From the NCBI GenBank assembly GCA_034430615.1, contig DAOUEJ010000081.1:1-38732 (forward strand): DNA of 38,732 nucleotides, in the 5' to 3' direction. How positions within the stretch are numbered: position 1 is the stretch's first letter; the number at the start of each line of letters is the position of its first letter. A program made the position numbers and the translations under genes. Below, in pieces: positions 25,892 to 33,812 of the stretch. The stretch comes from E44-bin32 sp034430615. GTDB lineage: Bacteria > Chloroflexota > Anaerolineae > Anaerolineales > E44-bin32. Under the pieces are notes generated by a model. That model ran no database searches. It worked only from the letters and a program-made list of their open reading frames with translations, and had not been told where the DNA came from.

Positions 25892-27973
25892 CTATCCGGA
25901 TTGAGAGGCGCTTTCCGGGTTGGCCTGGAAAAACGGTTGAATATCACCAATGGTGCATCCACCAAGCAGGATCGTGACCTGGTCCCCGGCCTCAAGGTTC
26001 GTATCCCCGTGTGGGATGATGACGTTTCCAGCCCGCACAACGCTGACGACAACGCATTCTCGCGGCAGAGGAAGATGAGCCAGGTCCATCCCGGCGCTGG
26101 AGGAGTTTTCGGCGATCAGGAATTCGACCACCTCGGATCCAGGTGGGCTGGGAAGCCCGTCGAGGACTTTTTCGTCCTTCGGCAGGCTGGCCCGGTCATA
26201 GGCACGGATGATATCGTTGCGCCGGATGACGCCCACCACCCTGCCAGTCTGTCGGCGGTCTATAACCGGAAGCCTTGAGAGATCTCCTGGCGCCATACGC
26301 CGCAGTGCAACTCTCAGGCTCTCGTCCGGGTAAACGACCATGGGTTTCAGTGTGGCGATATCGATCGCCTTCAGATCCTTCAATGGGCGGTCGCCCTGGG
26401 AAGCCCGACGGTAATCTGCGAGGGAGACCATTCCAAGTAGTTGGTCTCCATCATCCAGGACGGGGAAAGCGTGGGCGTTATGCTGCAGGAAGAGATCGGT
26501 GAGTTTCGACACCGGCAAGTCAGGCCGGACACCGTTTGTATTGGTGGTCATGACTTCGTGGACGGCGACGGTATCCATGATGTCGCTGACTCGACCTGAG
26601 CGAAGGCGGACCCCGCGCCGGCTGAGTTTGAGAGTATAGATGCTCTCACCGTGCAGCCATTGGTGCGAGAGAATGGTCGCCACGCCGGCGGCGAGGATCA
26701 GCGGCAGGATGATGCGGTAATCGTCTGTGAGTTCGAACAGGATCAAGATCGAGGTGATCGGCGCATGCGCCGCGGCGGCGAAGACCGCGCCCATGCCGAC
26801 CAGGGCATATGCGCCAAGTGGTCCTGTAATCCCGGGCAGCCAGTGACTTACAGCCGCGCCCATGCCGGATCCGAGGGTTGCGCCGATGAAGAGTGAAGGA
26901 GCGAAAATACCCCCCGATCCACCCGACCCGAGTGTAAGAGATGTGGCGAGTACTTTAAAGGCCATCAACGTAAATGCACCGGCCAGCGTCAGCTGTCCCA
27001 GCAGGGCGGTGTTGATGGTTTCGTAGCCTACACCGTAGACTTGTGGGATGTCTGTTACGGCCAGACCCGGAAGCTGCAGATAGGCAAGCGTGAAGAGGCC
27101 AAGAAGCAAGCCGCCCAGGGCAGGTTTTACGGCGGCGGGCAAGTTCAGGCGTTTATCGAATAGATCCTCGGAAGCGTAGATCACCTTTACATAGATCACG
27201 GCGACGATGGCAGCCAGGATGCCCAGCGCGAGATAGAGCAGGTACTCCCAGCGACTCACCAATTCGTAGGTCGGGATCGTGAACGCAGGCACATCGCCAA
27301 ATGCGATTCGCCCGATGACATCGGCCGTCACGGCGGCAATTGCCACACTGCTGAAGTTGCGAACACCGAAGTCTCCCAGGATCACCTCAAGCGCGAAGAT
27401 GAACCCGGCGATCGGGGCGTTGAAAGTGGCTGAGATGCCGGCAGCTGCACCACACGCGACCAGATTGCGTATGCGTTCTTCCGAGAAGTTCAGCTTCTGT
27501 CCCAGCGTTGAACCGAGGGCGGATCCAATCTGAACGATCGGGCCCTCACGTCCTACCGATCCACCAGAGCCGATCGTGATCGCAGAAGCCAGGGACTTGA
27601 TGACGGCGACGATGGGGCGGATGCGTCCACCCCGCAGCGCGACCGCTTCCATGACCTCCGGAACCCCGTGCCCCTTGGCCTCCGGGGCGTAACGGGTGAT
27701 CAGCAAGCCCACGATCAGACCACCTACGGTGGGTGCCAGCACGAGATAGAACGAGCCCATCCCGCGCGTGACCTCTGGCAGCCAGGTAAAAGAGATCTTG
27801 GTGAAGAACCCGATCAGCCAACGGAAGACGACGGCGCCGAGACCGCCACCGAGCCCAACGAGGAAGGCAGGCCCCAGGTGGGAAAGGATCTCGGGGATTT
27901 GCAGCCGATTGCCCCAGCTATTCAGAACCTTTCCCCCCGCGGCAGCTCTGCTGTTCCGGATACGATCAAACAT
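25892..27973 (-). CDS. ClC-family anion channel/transporter with CBS pair and TrkA-C domain
   Basis: A 693-residue membrane protein. The ClC core (~30-440) carries GHGVP (101-105), GREGPIVQIG with the gating Glu E143, and GGIFAPSLF, the three anion-site motifs. At the position of the proton glutamate of exchangers the sequence is FALEVILGDF, with Val197 after Glu196, as in channel-type ClCs. Two CBS domains follow (~465-590), then a TrkA-C-like domain (~610-680, GDTNLEAGDQVTILLGG). CBS domains usually sense adenine nucleotides and TrkA-C small ligands. GAGGAG lies before the ATG. It is monocistronic. Confidence 0.93.
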   Translation of the reverse strand: MFDRIRNSRAAAGGKVLNSWGNRLQIPEILSHLGPAFLVGLGGGLGAVVFRWLIGFFTKISFTWLPEVTRGMGSFYLVLAPTVGGLIVGLLITRYAPEAKGHGVPEVMEAVALRGGRIRPIVAVIKSLASAITIGSGGSVGREGPIVQIGSALGSTLGQKLNFSEERIRNLVACGAAAGISATFNAPIAGFIFALEVILGDFGVRNFSSVAIAAVTADVIGRIAFGDVPAFTIPTYELVSRWEYLLYLALGILAAIVAVIYVKVIYASEDLFDKRLNLPAAVKPALGGLLLGLFTLAYLQLPGLAVTDIPQVYGVGYETINTALLGQLTLAGAFTLMAFKVLATSLTLGSGGSGGIFAPSLFIGATLGSGMGAAVSHWLPGITGPLGAYALVGMGAVFAAAAHAPITSILILFELTDDYRIILPLILAAGVATILSHQWLHGESIYTLKLSRRGVRLRSGRVSDIMDTVAVHEVMTTNTNGVRPDLPVSKLTDLFLQHNAHAFPVLDDGDQLLGMVSLADYRRASQGDRPLKDLKAIDIATLKPMVVYPDESLRVALRRMAPGDLSRLPVIDRRQTGRVVGVIRRNDIIRAYDRASLPKDEKVLDGLPSPPGSEVVEFLIAENSSSAGMDLAHLPLPRECVVVSVVRAGNVIIPHGDTNLEAGDQVTILLGGCTIGDIQPFFQANPESASQSG

Positions 27974-28195
27974 AAATTTGGCTCCTCGGTTCTAGGTCTG
28001 CACCCTACCATTTCGAACGGATGAATAAGAACACTTTGCCGAAGCTCACCTACGAGAGTCGGACATCGAAAACTTCAAGTTAGTGTCAAGACACTGGCGA
28101 GGCGAGCCCGATTATACTCCTGCCTCCTGACTGCCGCAGGGAGAACGATCGGCAGCAATAGCTTGATCACCGCAGGTTTTATTAAGTTGATAGGA

Positions 28196-28972
28196 TCAGG
28201 GCACAGCGCTTGAGAACTGGGATTGGATCCACCCCAACCAGGTTCGGGCCAGGCCGACCGGTTCTTTGGGGGCGAGGGCGAGAATTTCGACCGTGAGTGG
28301 GTAGCGGCCGGAATCAACGTTCACCTGGGAGGGTTGTATCCCGGCTAGTGCAAACGGTTTGAGATCGGCTGAGAGGGTATGGCCGGGGAGGAACCCGATT
28401 GCAGCCGGTTCCTGGGCAAGCAGTTCGGCCATGGCGGCTGGATCAGGCGCCAGAAGAGCGTTGCTCGTGATGCGACTGTTTCCCAGCACCTGGCGTTCGA
28501 ACACCAGCCGCAGTTCATCGCCGCCTGGGTAAACGATGGGGGTGATAGGGCCGGGAGCACCCCCGATCTCCGACCAGTCGCGAATCCGTCCCGTAAAGAT
28601 GTCCTTTATAACATCCAGATCAAGCCCGCGCACCGAGATGCTCGGGGAGGCGGCAAGCAGTATGGCACCCCGCGCCAGAGGTGTGACGAACCATTTCACT
28701 GGTGGTTCAACGCTCGTGATCATAAATGCCAGCTCGCCCGATTCCATGGCTGCCAGACCGTCTGCTGTGGGCATAACCAAAAGTGTCAACTCATGCAGTG
28801 GATCCTGGTCGGCAAACCCGGCCAACCATCCGTAGGCAAGGTCGGCATACGCCGGGGCAACACCGATGTATTCAGCCGCAGGTTCCGACATGACAGTTGG
28901 TGGACTGCCGCAGCCGGCAAGGGCGCTCGCGGCCAGCCAAAAAGCCAGCAAGTTCCTACGCACCGAGTACAT
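28196..28972 (-). CDS. PstS-like substrate-binding lipoprotein, orphan
   Basis: A 258-residue exported protein. The signal peptide ends in LAGC (lipobox). The mature part has the phosphate-binding-protein-like pattern: ESGELAFMITSV, LDLDVIKDIFTGRIRDWSEIGG (typical of the PBP_like_2/PstS family, where the partner loop follows) and AIGFLPGH. There is no permease nearby, so it may be a sensor or an oxyanion/solute binder feeding a distant ABC system. The ATG at 28972 overlaps the last 17 bases of uppP, indicating translational coupling. An in-frame start 30 bases earlier would lie inside uppP and precede the signal peptide, so it is rejected. Confidence 0.78.
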   Translation of the reverse strand: MYSVRRNLLAFWLAASALAGCGSPPTVMSEPAAEYIGVAPAYADLAYGWLAGFADQDPLHELTLLVMPTADGLAAMESGELAFMITSVEPPVKWFVTPLARGAILLAASPSISVRGLDLDVIKDIFTGRIRDWSEIGGAPGPITPIVYPGGDELRLVFERQVLGNSRITSNALLAPDPAAMAELLAQEPAAIGFLPGHTLSADLKPFALAGIQPSQVNVDSGRYPLTVEILALAPKEPVGLARTWLGWIQSQFSSAVP

Positions 28973-29780
28973 GGCGGAGCAGCCCTCCCAGACCAAGCAC
29001 AATACAGTAGATGGCGAAGATCGTCAGCGGATGCCGCTTAAGGTAGCCGAGCAAGAAGTGGATCGAGCCCAGCCCAACAAGCGCAGCGGCGGTGAAACCA
29101 ACCGCAAGTGTGGCGATCTGCGCTCCAGCATTCGGGGCGGCGACAAGATCGAGCAGCGCCACAGAACCCGCCCCGATCATCACTGGCGCGGCCATCAGGA
29201 AGGAGAATCGGGCCGCATCAGTTCGATTCAGGCCGCGTGTTATCCCCCCGGCGATGGTGGCACCAGAGCGGGAAACTCCGGGAAAAAGCGCCAGTGCTTG
29301 AGCGAGCCCGATGAGGAATGCGTCCATCCCTGAGAGATGGCCGAGCAGGGTGGATCGACGCCGCAGGCGCTCGCTCAGGAGCAAGATGCCGGCTGTTAGC
29401 AGCAAGAAACCCGAGACGGCGGCAGGCTGTGAAAAAGCGCTCTCAACCGCAGATTTCAGAGCCAGGCCAAGGACGACGGCTGGAAGGCTGGCGAGGATCA
29501 GCAGCCACCCGAGTCGTGCTCCGGGATCGGCAAGGGGCCTGCGCAGGAAAATGCCGCGAATCCAGGCCCAGGCAATGTCCAGCAGATCACGCCGGAAGTA
29601 GATTAGCACGGCCAGGATCGTCCCCCATTGAACGAGGACGTCAAAGATGAAGGCTGCCTGGGGATCGAGGTCCCAGCCCAGGAACCAGGGCACCAAAACC
29701 AGGTGGCCGGAGGAGGAAATGGGGAGGAATTCAGTCGCACCCTGGACGATCCCTAGGACCAATGCCTGCAGTAGGGACAT
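28956..29780 (-). CDS. uppP: Undecaprenyl-diphosphatase
   Basis: A 274-residue polytopic membrane enzyme. It recycles undecaprenyl pyrophosphate to the monophosphate carrier used for peptidoglycan and other envelope polymers. Both family motifs are present: EFLPISSSGHLVLVP near the N-terminus and GVSRSGATIAGGI in the middle, with eight or so helices. Length is normal. It begins two bases after the tgt stop and overlaps the downstream binding-protein gene, so the three form one operon. Also called bacA. Confidence 0.96.
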   Translation of the reverse strand: MSLLQALVLGIVQGATEFLPISSSGHLVLVPWFLGWDLDPQAAFIFDVLVQWGTILAVLIYFRRDLLDIAWAWIRGIFLRRPLADPGARLGWLLILASLPAVVLGLALKSAVESAFSQPAAVSGFLLLTAGILLLSERLRRRSTLLGHLSGMDAFLIGLAQALALFPGVSRSGATIAGGITRGLNRTDAARFSFLMAAPVMIGAGSVALLDLVAAPNAGAQIATLAVGFTAAALVGLGSIHFLLGYLKRHPLTIFAIYCIVLGLGGLLRHVLGA

Positions 29781-29782
29781 GC

Positions 29783-30898
29783 TTAGATATCCTCCGGGCG
29801 ATGATCACGGAAAGTGGAGAGGAACTCGGTGCTAAATGCTTCCACTCCACCCGCCACGATCGCCGAGCGCATCTGTCTCATCAGTGAAATTAAAGTATGG
29901 ATGTTGTGGATGGAAAGGAGTGTGCCGGCGAGCATTTCTTTAGCCATGCATAGGTGGCGCAGGTAGGCGCGCGTGAAGTTGCGGCAGGTGTAGCAACTAC
30001 AGGCCGGGTCAAGCGGCCTTGAGTCTTCCCGGTAGAGGACCTTATGCAGGTTCATCCTGCCGGCCATGGTGAGCGCAGTATGGTTGCGGGCCATACGGGT
30101 TGGGAGGACGCAATCGAAGATATCAACACCACGCAATACGCCCTGTACGAGATCTTCTGGTGCGCCGACGCCCATCAAGTAACGCGGCCGGCTCTGCGGA
30201 AGTGCGGCGTCGACGATCTCGAGGATGGCGTACATCTCGTCCTTGGTCTCGCCCACCGAGAGACCACCAATGGCATTCCCGGGGAATTCCAACCCGCCGA
30301 TGAACTCGGCCGATTGTTGTCGAAGATCAGGGAAGATGCCACCCTGTACGATCCCGAAGAGGGCCTGGTCGGTACGTTTCTTAGCGGCCAGGCAGCGCGC
30401 GGCCCACGCGTGTGTCCGGGCGAGAGCCTCGCGATTGTATGCGTGATCGTAAGGCTCAGGGCATTCGTCAAAAGCCATGATGATATCGGCGCCGAGCATT
30501 TCTTGGGTGGCGATGACTGACTCCGGGGTGAAACGGTGTTCGCTGCCATCGAGGTGTGAGCGGAAGGTTACCCCATCCTGATCGATCACCCGCCTGTCAG
30601 CAAGCGAGAAGACCTGGTAGCCGCCCGAGTCGGTCAGGATCGGCGCCTCCCATCCCATGAAAGCGTGCAATCCGCCCAGCTGGTCGATTACCTCGACGCC
30701 CGGGCGCAAGTAGAGGTGGTAGGTATTGGCCAGGACGAGGGAGGCCCGGGAATCCCGCAGCTGGTCTGGCGTCACGGCCTTGACGGTGGCCTGTGTTCCG
30801 ACGGGTGCGAAGAGCGGCGTCTCCAACACACCGTGTGGTGTATTGAAGCGCCCGGCGCGCGCCCGGCCATCAACGGCATCCAGCGTCCACTCAAACAT
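29783..30898 (-). CDS. tgt: tRNA-guanine(34) transglycosylase (queuine tRNA-ribosyltransferase)
   Basis: A 371-residue enzyme exchanging G34 for preQ1 in GUN anticodons. It carries LTDSGGYQVFSL with the catalytic Asp, IIMAFDECPEP, GGLSVGE in the substrate pocket, VDIFDCVLPTRMARN with the nucleophilic Asp, and a C-terminal zinc site (CSCYTC and a following His in YLRHL). The start MFEWTLDAVDG at 30898 is chosen because family members begin near this point; an upstream in-frame start would add 17 residues. The promoter is shared with alr. queA and other queuosine genes are not in the window. Confidence 0.96.
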   Translation of the reverse strand: MFEWTLDAVDGRARAGRFNTPHGVLETPLFAPVGTQATVKAVTPDQLRDSRASLVLANTYHLYLRPGVEVIDQLGGLHAFMGWEAPILTDSGGYQVFSLADRRVIDQDGVTFRSHLDGSEHRFTPESVIATQEMLGADIIMAFDECPEPYDHAYNREALARTHAWAARCLAAKKRTDQALFGIVQGGIFPDLRQQSAEFIGGLEFPGNAIGGLSVGETKDEMYAILEIVDAALPQSRPRYLMGVGAPEDLVQGVLRGVDIFDCVLPTRMARNHTALTMAGRMNLHKVLYREDSRPLDPACSCYTCRNFTRAYLRHLCMAKEMLAGTLLSIHNIHTLISLMRQMRSAIVAGGVEAFSTEFLSTFRDHRPEDI

Positions 30899-30965
30899 GC
30901 GTGCGGAGTCACCTCTCTTATGCGACAAGAAGCTGCGACCGGTCACCAACCCAGCCAGAGGGCCG

Positions 30966-30995
30966 ATTATACTCGTCGGGTTGAAAGGTTGTCAT
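30966..30995 (-). promoter_or_regulatory. tgt-uppP operon promoter
   Basis: On the minus strand ATGACA (30990-30995), an 18-base spacer and a perfect TATAAT (30966-30971). The predicted start is near 30958, about 60 bases before the tgt ATG. Its -35 shares five bases with that of the divergent alr promoter. Confidence 0.65.
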
Positions 30996-31017
30996 CTCAG
31001 CGCGGACTTCTTATACT
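30989..31017 (+). promoter_or_regulatory. alr promoter, probably giving a leaderless mRNA
   Basis: TTGTCA (30989-30994), a 17-base spacer and TATACT (31012-31017). The expected start point, about seven bases beyond the -10, coincides with the alr ATG at 31025. No Shine-Dalgarno-to-ATG leader would be left, so alr is predicted to be leaderless. Confidence 0.6.
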
Positions 31018-31024
31018 GGGACGG

Positions 31025-32152
31025 ATGGATGAGACACAAGAACATGCCACCTGGGTCGATATCGATTTGGGTGCAATTCGCAACAACATCGCCGCTCTCA
31101 AGCGCTTGACGCAGCGTGAGATTTTTGCCGTGGTAAAAGCGAATGCCTACGGGCATGGGGCTGTGCCGGTGGCGCGGGCTGCGCTCGAGGCCGGCGCCGG
31201 GTGGCTGGCCGTGGCCCGGGCCGGGGAGGCCCTTGAGCTGCGCGCCGCCGGTATAACCAGCCCGATCCTTATTCTGGGTTGGACTCCGCCAGGGCAGTTA
31301 CCCGGCATGATCTCTGAACATGTCTCCATCACGGTCTGGAGTAAGGCGCAGATAACAGCTGCGTCACAAGCAGCCCACGCTGTCGGCGAGAGGGCCAGGC
31401 TGCACTTGATAATCGACACGGGGATGGGTCGGCTGGGTGCTGACCCCGACGATGCGCTTGATCTCGCCCGGCGTGTTGCTGTGGATGACCATTCGGAACT
31501 GGAAGGCGTCTTTACCCATTTTGCCCGTGCCGATGAGGCCGATCCCGAGCCGACCTTCGCCCAGAACGAAATCTTCTCCAGCCTTGTGAGACAGCTCACC
31601 CGGCTGGAGCTACGGCCTTTGCTTGTGCATGCTGCCAACTCGGCTGCGACACTCAGGTTTGAGCCCACCTGGTACGACGCAGTCCGGGTCGGGGTGGCGA
31701 TGTACGGACTGCATCCGAGCGAAGAGGTTAAATTGCCCGAGACGTTTCGTCCCGCTCTGTCCTGGACGAGCGTCGTAACCCAGGTCAAGACGCTGCCCGT
31801 TGGCCGGGGTTTAAGCTATGGCCATGTCTATCACACACGCGGCACGGAGCGCATCGGAACCGTGGCGGTGGGGTACGCAGATGGGTTTCGACGGATGCTC
31901 AGCAATAACGTACTCATTGATGGCAAGCGCTGCCCCGTGCGCGGGCGGGTCACGATGGACCAGATCCTGGTCGGGTTGGATCCGGATTCACGGATTGAGG
32001 CAGGTGAGCCGGTGGTATTGCTCGGAAGCCAGGGGCGTGAGCGGATCTCGGCCGAGGAGCTTGGCCAGCGCTGGGGAACGATCAACTACGAGGTCACGAG
32101 CGGGATCGCGGCCCGCGTAGCGCGCATGCATTATGATGGAGATAGCCGCTGA
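31025..32152 (+). CDS. alr: Alanine racemase
   Basis: A 375-residue PLP enzyme making D-alanine for peptidoglycan. VVKANAYGHG holds the PLP lysine K38. SYGHVYHTRGTERIGTVAVGYADGF holds the catalytic Tyr and the phosphate-binding region in the C-terminal half. RGRVTMDQILVGL and the DPDS...GEPVVLLG segment are typical. The ATG at 31025 follows the promoter at near-zero leader length; the longer in-frame extension runs antisense through tgt and is rejected. It diverges from the tgt-uppP operon, so two cell-wall genes share this locus. Confidence 0.95.
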   Translation: MDETQEHATWVDIDLGAIRNNIAALKRLTQREIFAVVKANAYGHGAVPVARAALEAGAGWLAVARAGEALELRAAGITSPILILGWTPPGQLPGMISEHVSITVWSKAQITAASQAAHAVGERARLHLIIDTGMGRLGADPDDALDLARRVAVDDHSELEGVFTHFARADEADPEPTFAQNEIFSSLVRQLTRLELRPLLVHAANSAATLRFEPTWYDAVRVGVAMYGLHPSEEVKLPETFRPALSWTSVVTQVKTLPVGRGLSYGHVYHTRGTERIGTVAVGYADGFRRMLSNNVLIDGKRCPVRGRVTMDQILVGLDPDSRIEAGEPVVLLGSQGRERISAEELGQRWGTINYEVTSGIAARVARMHYDGDSR

Positions 32153-32207
32153 TCTCCGGGCAGCCGAGATACAAATCAATCGCAGTTCTAACTCTGGAGT
32201 GAAATCA

Positions 32208-32975
32208 ATGAAACTAGCAATCGGTCAGCCTGCACCCACCTTCGAATTACCCTCCCACCTTGGGCATGCGGTAGATCTACGCAAGATGCGCGGTGGGAGC
32301 GTCGTCCTGGCCTTCTTCCCCCAGGCCTGGACACCCGTTTGAAAGAGCGAGATCCTGGCGTTCGAAGCCACGCAGGCTGAGTACGCAGGATTGAATGCCC
32401 AAGTTCTGGGCATCAGCGTCGACCCGCTCCCTACACTTGTCGCCTGGGCGAAGGATCTCGGGGGCATCCATTTCCCACTTTTGAGCGATTTCTGGCCGCA
32501 TGGCACCGTCTCAGCGGCCTATGGGATCTTACAGACAGTGGGCTACAGTGAACGAGCGATCTTTATCGTCGATCACGAGGGTGCTCTGCGCTATCAGAAA
32601 GTGTACGAATCCGGCGTCCAGCCCGATAACGATGAAATCCTGGCAGCGGTGAGGGACATCTATCCCGGTGGTGCGGCACCTGTCGCAAGCGAGGAACACG
32701 CAGAACTCGAACAACCGCTGGAGAGCATCGTCATGTACTGCTCCGCGTACTGTGGGGACTGCCGCAAGGCACGCGCATGGCTGGCGGAAAAAGACCTGAA
32801 GTACACGGAGATCGATGTCTACCGCGTTGAAGGTACCAGCGAGAAGGTGCGGGCGTGGAACGATGACAACCTGGTGCTGCCTACCTTCGAGATCGAGGGC
32901 AGGGTGATTTCCAATTTCAATCCAGAAGAATTAGCTGGGCTATTGCGCGAGCTCGGGCTCTGGCCGGATGGATGA
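32208..32975 (+). CDS. Selenocysteine AhpE-type peroxiredoxin fused to a mycoredoxin/glutaredoxin domain
   Basis: Read through one in-frame TGA (32340-32342), this is a 255-residue protein. Residues 1-150 are an AhpE-like peroxiredoxin. The active site reads FFPQAWTPV-TGA-KSEI, so TGA takes the peroxidatic Cys place of P-x3-T-x2-C, as residue 45. FPLLSDFWPHGTVSAAYG matches mycobacterial AhpE closely. There are no cysteines in this domain. After a short linker, residues ~173-255 form a glutaredoxin fold: MYCSAYCGDC with C182-x2-C185 and the cis-Pro LPTFEIEG (P225). In mycobacteria AhpE is reduced by mycoredoxin-1; here both are in one chain. GGAG precedes the ATG by nine bases. Expected role: peroxide reduction. 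A nonsense-mutated pseudogene is the alternative. Confidence 0.85.
32354..32376 (+). promoter_or_regulatory. Candidate bacterial SECIS hairpin after the Sec TGA
   Basis: Two alternative folds lie just after the TGA. One has TGGC (32356-32359) pairing with GCCA (32367-32370) around the 7-base loop GTTCGAA. The loop starts with G, 17 bases after the TGA, which meets the usual bacterial SECIS rules. The other has CCTG-g-CGT pairing with ACG-CAGG (32354-32376) with one bulged G. Both are within the expected window for SelB binding. Folding was done by eye only. Confidence 0.45.
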
Positions 32976-33043
32976 AGGAATAGGCGTCTAGGATTCAAGT
33001 CGCCTGGATCAAGCGTCAGGAGTCTCCATAGCAACCCTTATGA

Positions 33044-33069
33044 AGAGAGGGCCTTCCAAGGCCCTCTCT
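33044..33069. terminator. Hairpin between the convergent Sec-peroxiredoxin and livF genes
   Basis: AGAGAGGGCC (33044-33053) and GGCCCTCTCT (33060-33069) form a perfect 10-bp stem with a TTCCAA loop. There is no good T-tract on either side, but its position between two convergent genes fits a shared terminator. Confidence 0.6.
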
Positions 33070-33098
33070 GATTGTAGACAGCTTGCGCAGAAAGAAAC

Positions 33099-33812
33099 CT
33101 AGCCGCCCAGGTAGGCCTGCTTGACCTGTGGATCTTCAAGCAGCTGCTTGGAAGGCCCCTGCAGGACGAGGTTCCCGCTTTCGAGCACATAGCCGCGCTG
33201 GGCAAACTGGAGCGCCATGCGGGCGTTTTGTTCAACGAGTAGGATCGTCGTCCCCTCCTGGTTGATATCCTTTAATGCCACAAAGACATCCCTCATTAAA
33301 AGCGGCGCCAGCCCCATAGAGGGTTCATCCAGCAGCATCATGCGCCGGGCGCTCATCAGCGCGCGGCCGACAGCAAGCATCTGCTGTTCCCCGCCGCTGA
33401 GCGTGCCGGCTTTTTGCTGAATGCGCTCCTCCAGGCGGGGAAAGATCGTAAAGACCCGTTCCATATCTCGTTTGATGGCTGGACCGTCTTTGCGGGCGAA
33501 CGTGGCCAGTTTGAGGTTCTCCCTGACCGTCAAATTATCGAACAAGCGCCGGCCCTCGGGAACATGTGAGATCCCCAGCTCGGTGACGACCTTGTCGGCT
33601 GGCAGGTGGCTCATTTCCTGGCCCGCAAAGAGCATTGAGGATCCGGGAGAGGCCGGGATCAGGCGTGAAACGGCTCGCAGCGTCGTGCTTTTTCCGGCAC
33701 CGTTCGCACCGATGATGCAGACGATCTCGCCCTCGTCGACTTCGAAGCTGATGCCGTGCAGCGCTTTGATATTCCCATAGGACACCGCCAGTTTCTCGAC
33801 TTTTAGCAGCAT
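33099..33812 (-). CDS. livF: Branched-chain amino-acid ABC transporter ATPase LivF
   Basis: A 237-residue ATPase. Walker A is IGANGAGKST, the LivF-typical GISHVPEGRRLF follows the Q-loop region, the signature is LSGGEQQMLAVGRAL and Walker B is LLDEPSMGLAP. It ends KQAYLGG. The ATG overlaps the livG stop by one base (TGATG) with AAGGAGGTGG upstream. It pairs with LivG to drive the LivHM permease. Confidence 0.94.
   Translation of the reverse strand: MLLKVEKLAVSYGNIKALHGISFEVDEGEIVCIIGANGAGKSTTLRAVSRLIPASPGSSMLFAGQEMSHLPADKVVTELGISHVPEGRRLFDNLTVRENLKLATFARKDGPAIKRDMERVFTIFPRLEERIQQKAGTLSGGEQQMLAVGRALMSARRMMLLDEPSMGLAPLLMRDVFVALKDINQEGTTILLVEQNARMALQFAQRGYVLESGNLVLQGPSKQLLEDPQVKQAYLGG

Noticed and set aside
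30665..31024. N-terminal extension of alr by 120 codons
   Set aside because: It runs antisense through the tgt 5' end and the divergent promoters; family homology begins at the ATG at 31025.
32133..32342. Treating the peroxiredoxin as two separate ORFs or a simple pseudogene
   Set aside because: The only interruption is a TGA precisely at the catalytic Cys codon, and both sides are intact in one frame; selenocysteine explains this better.
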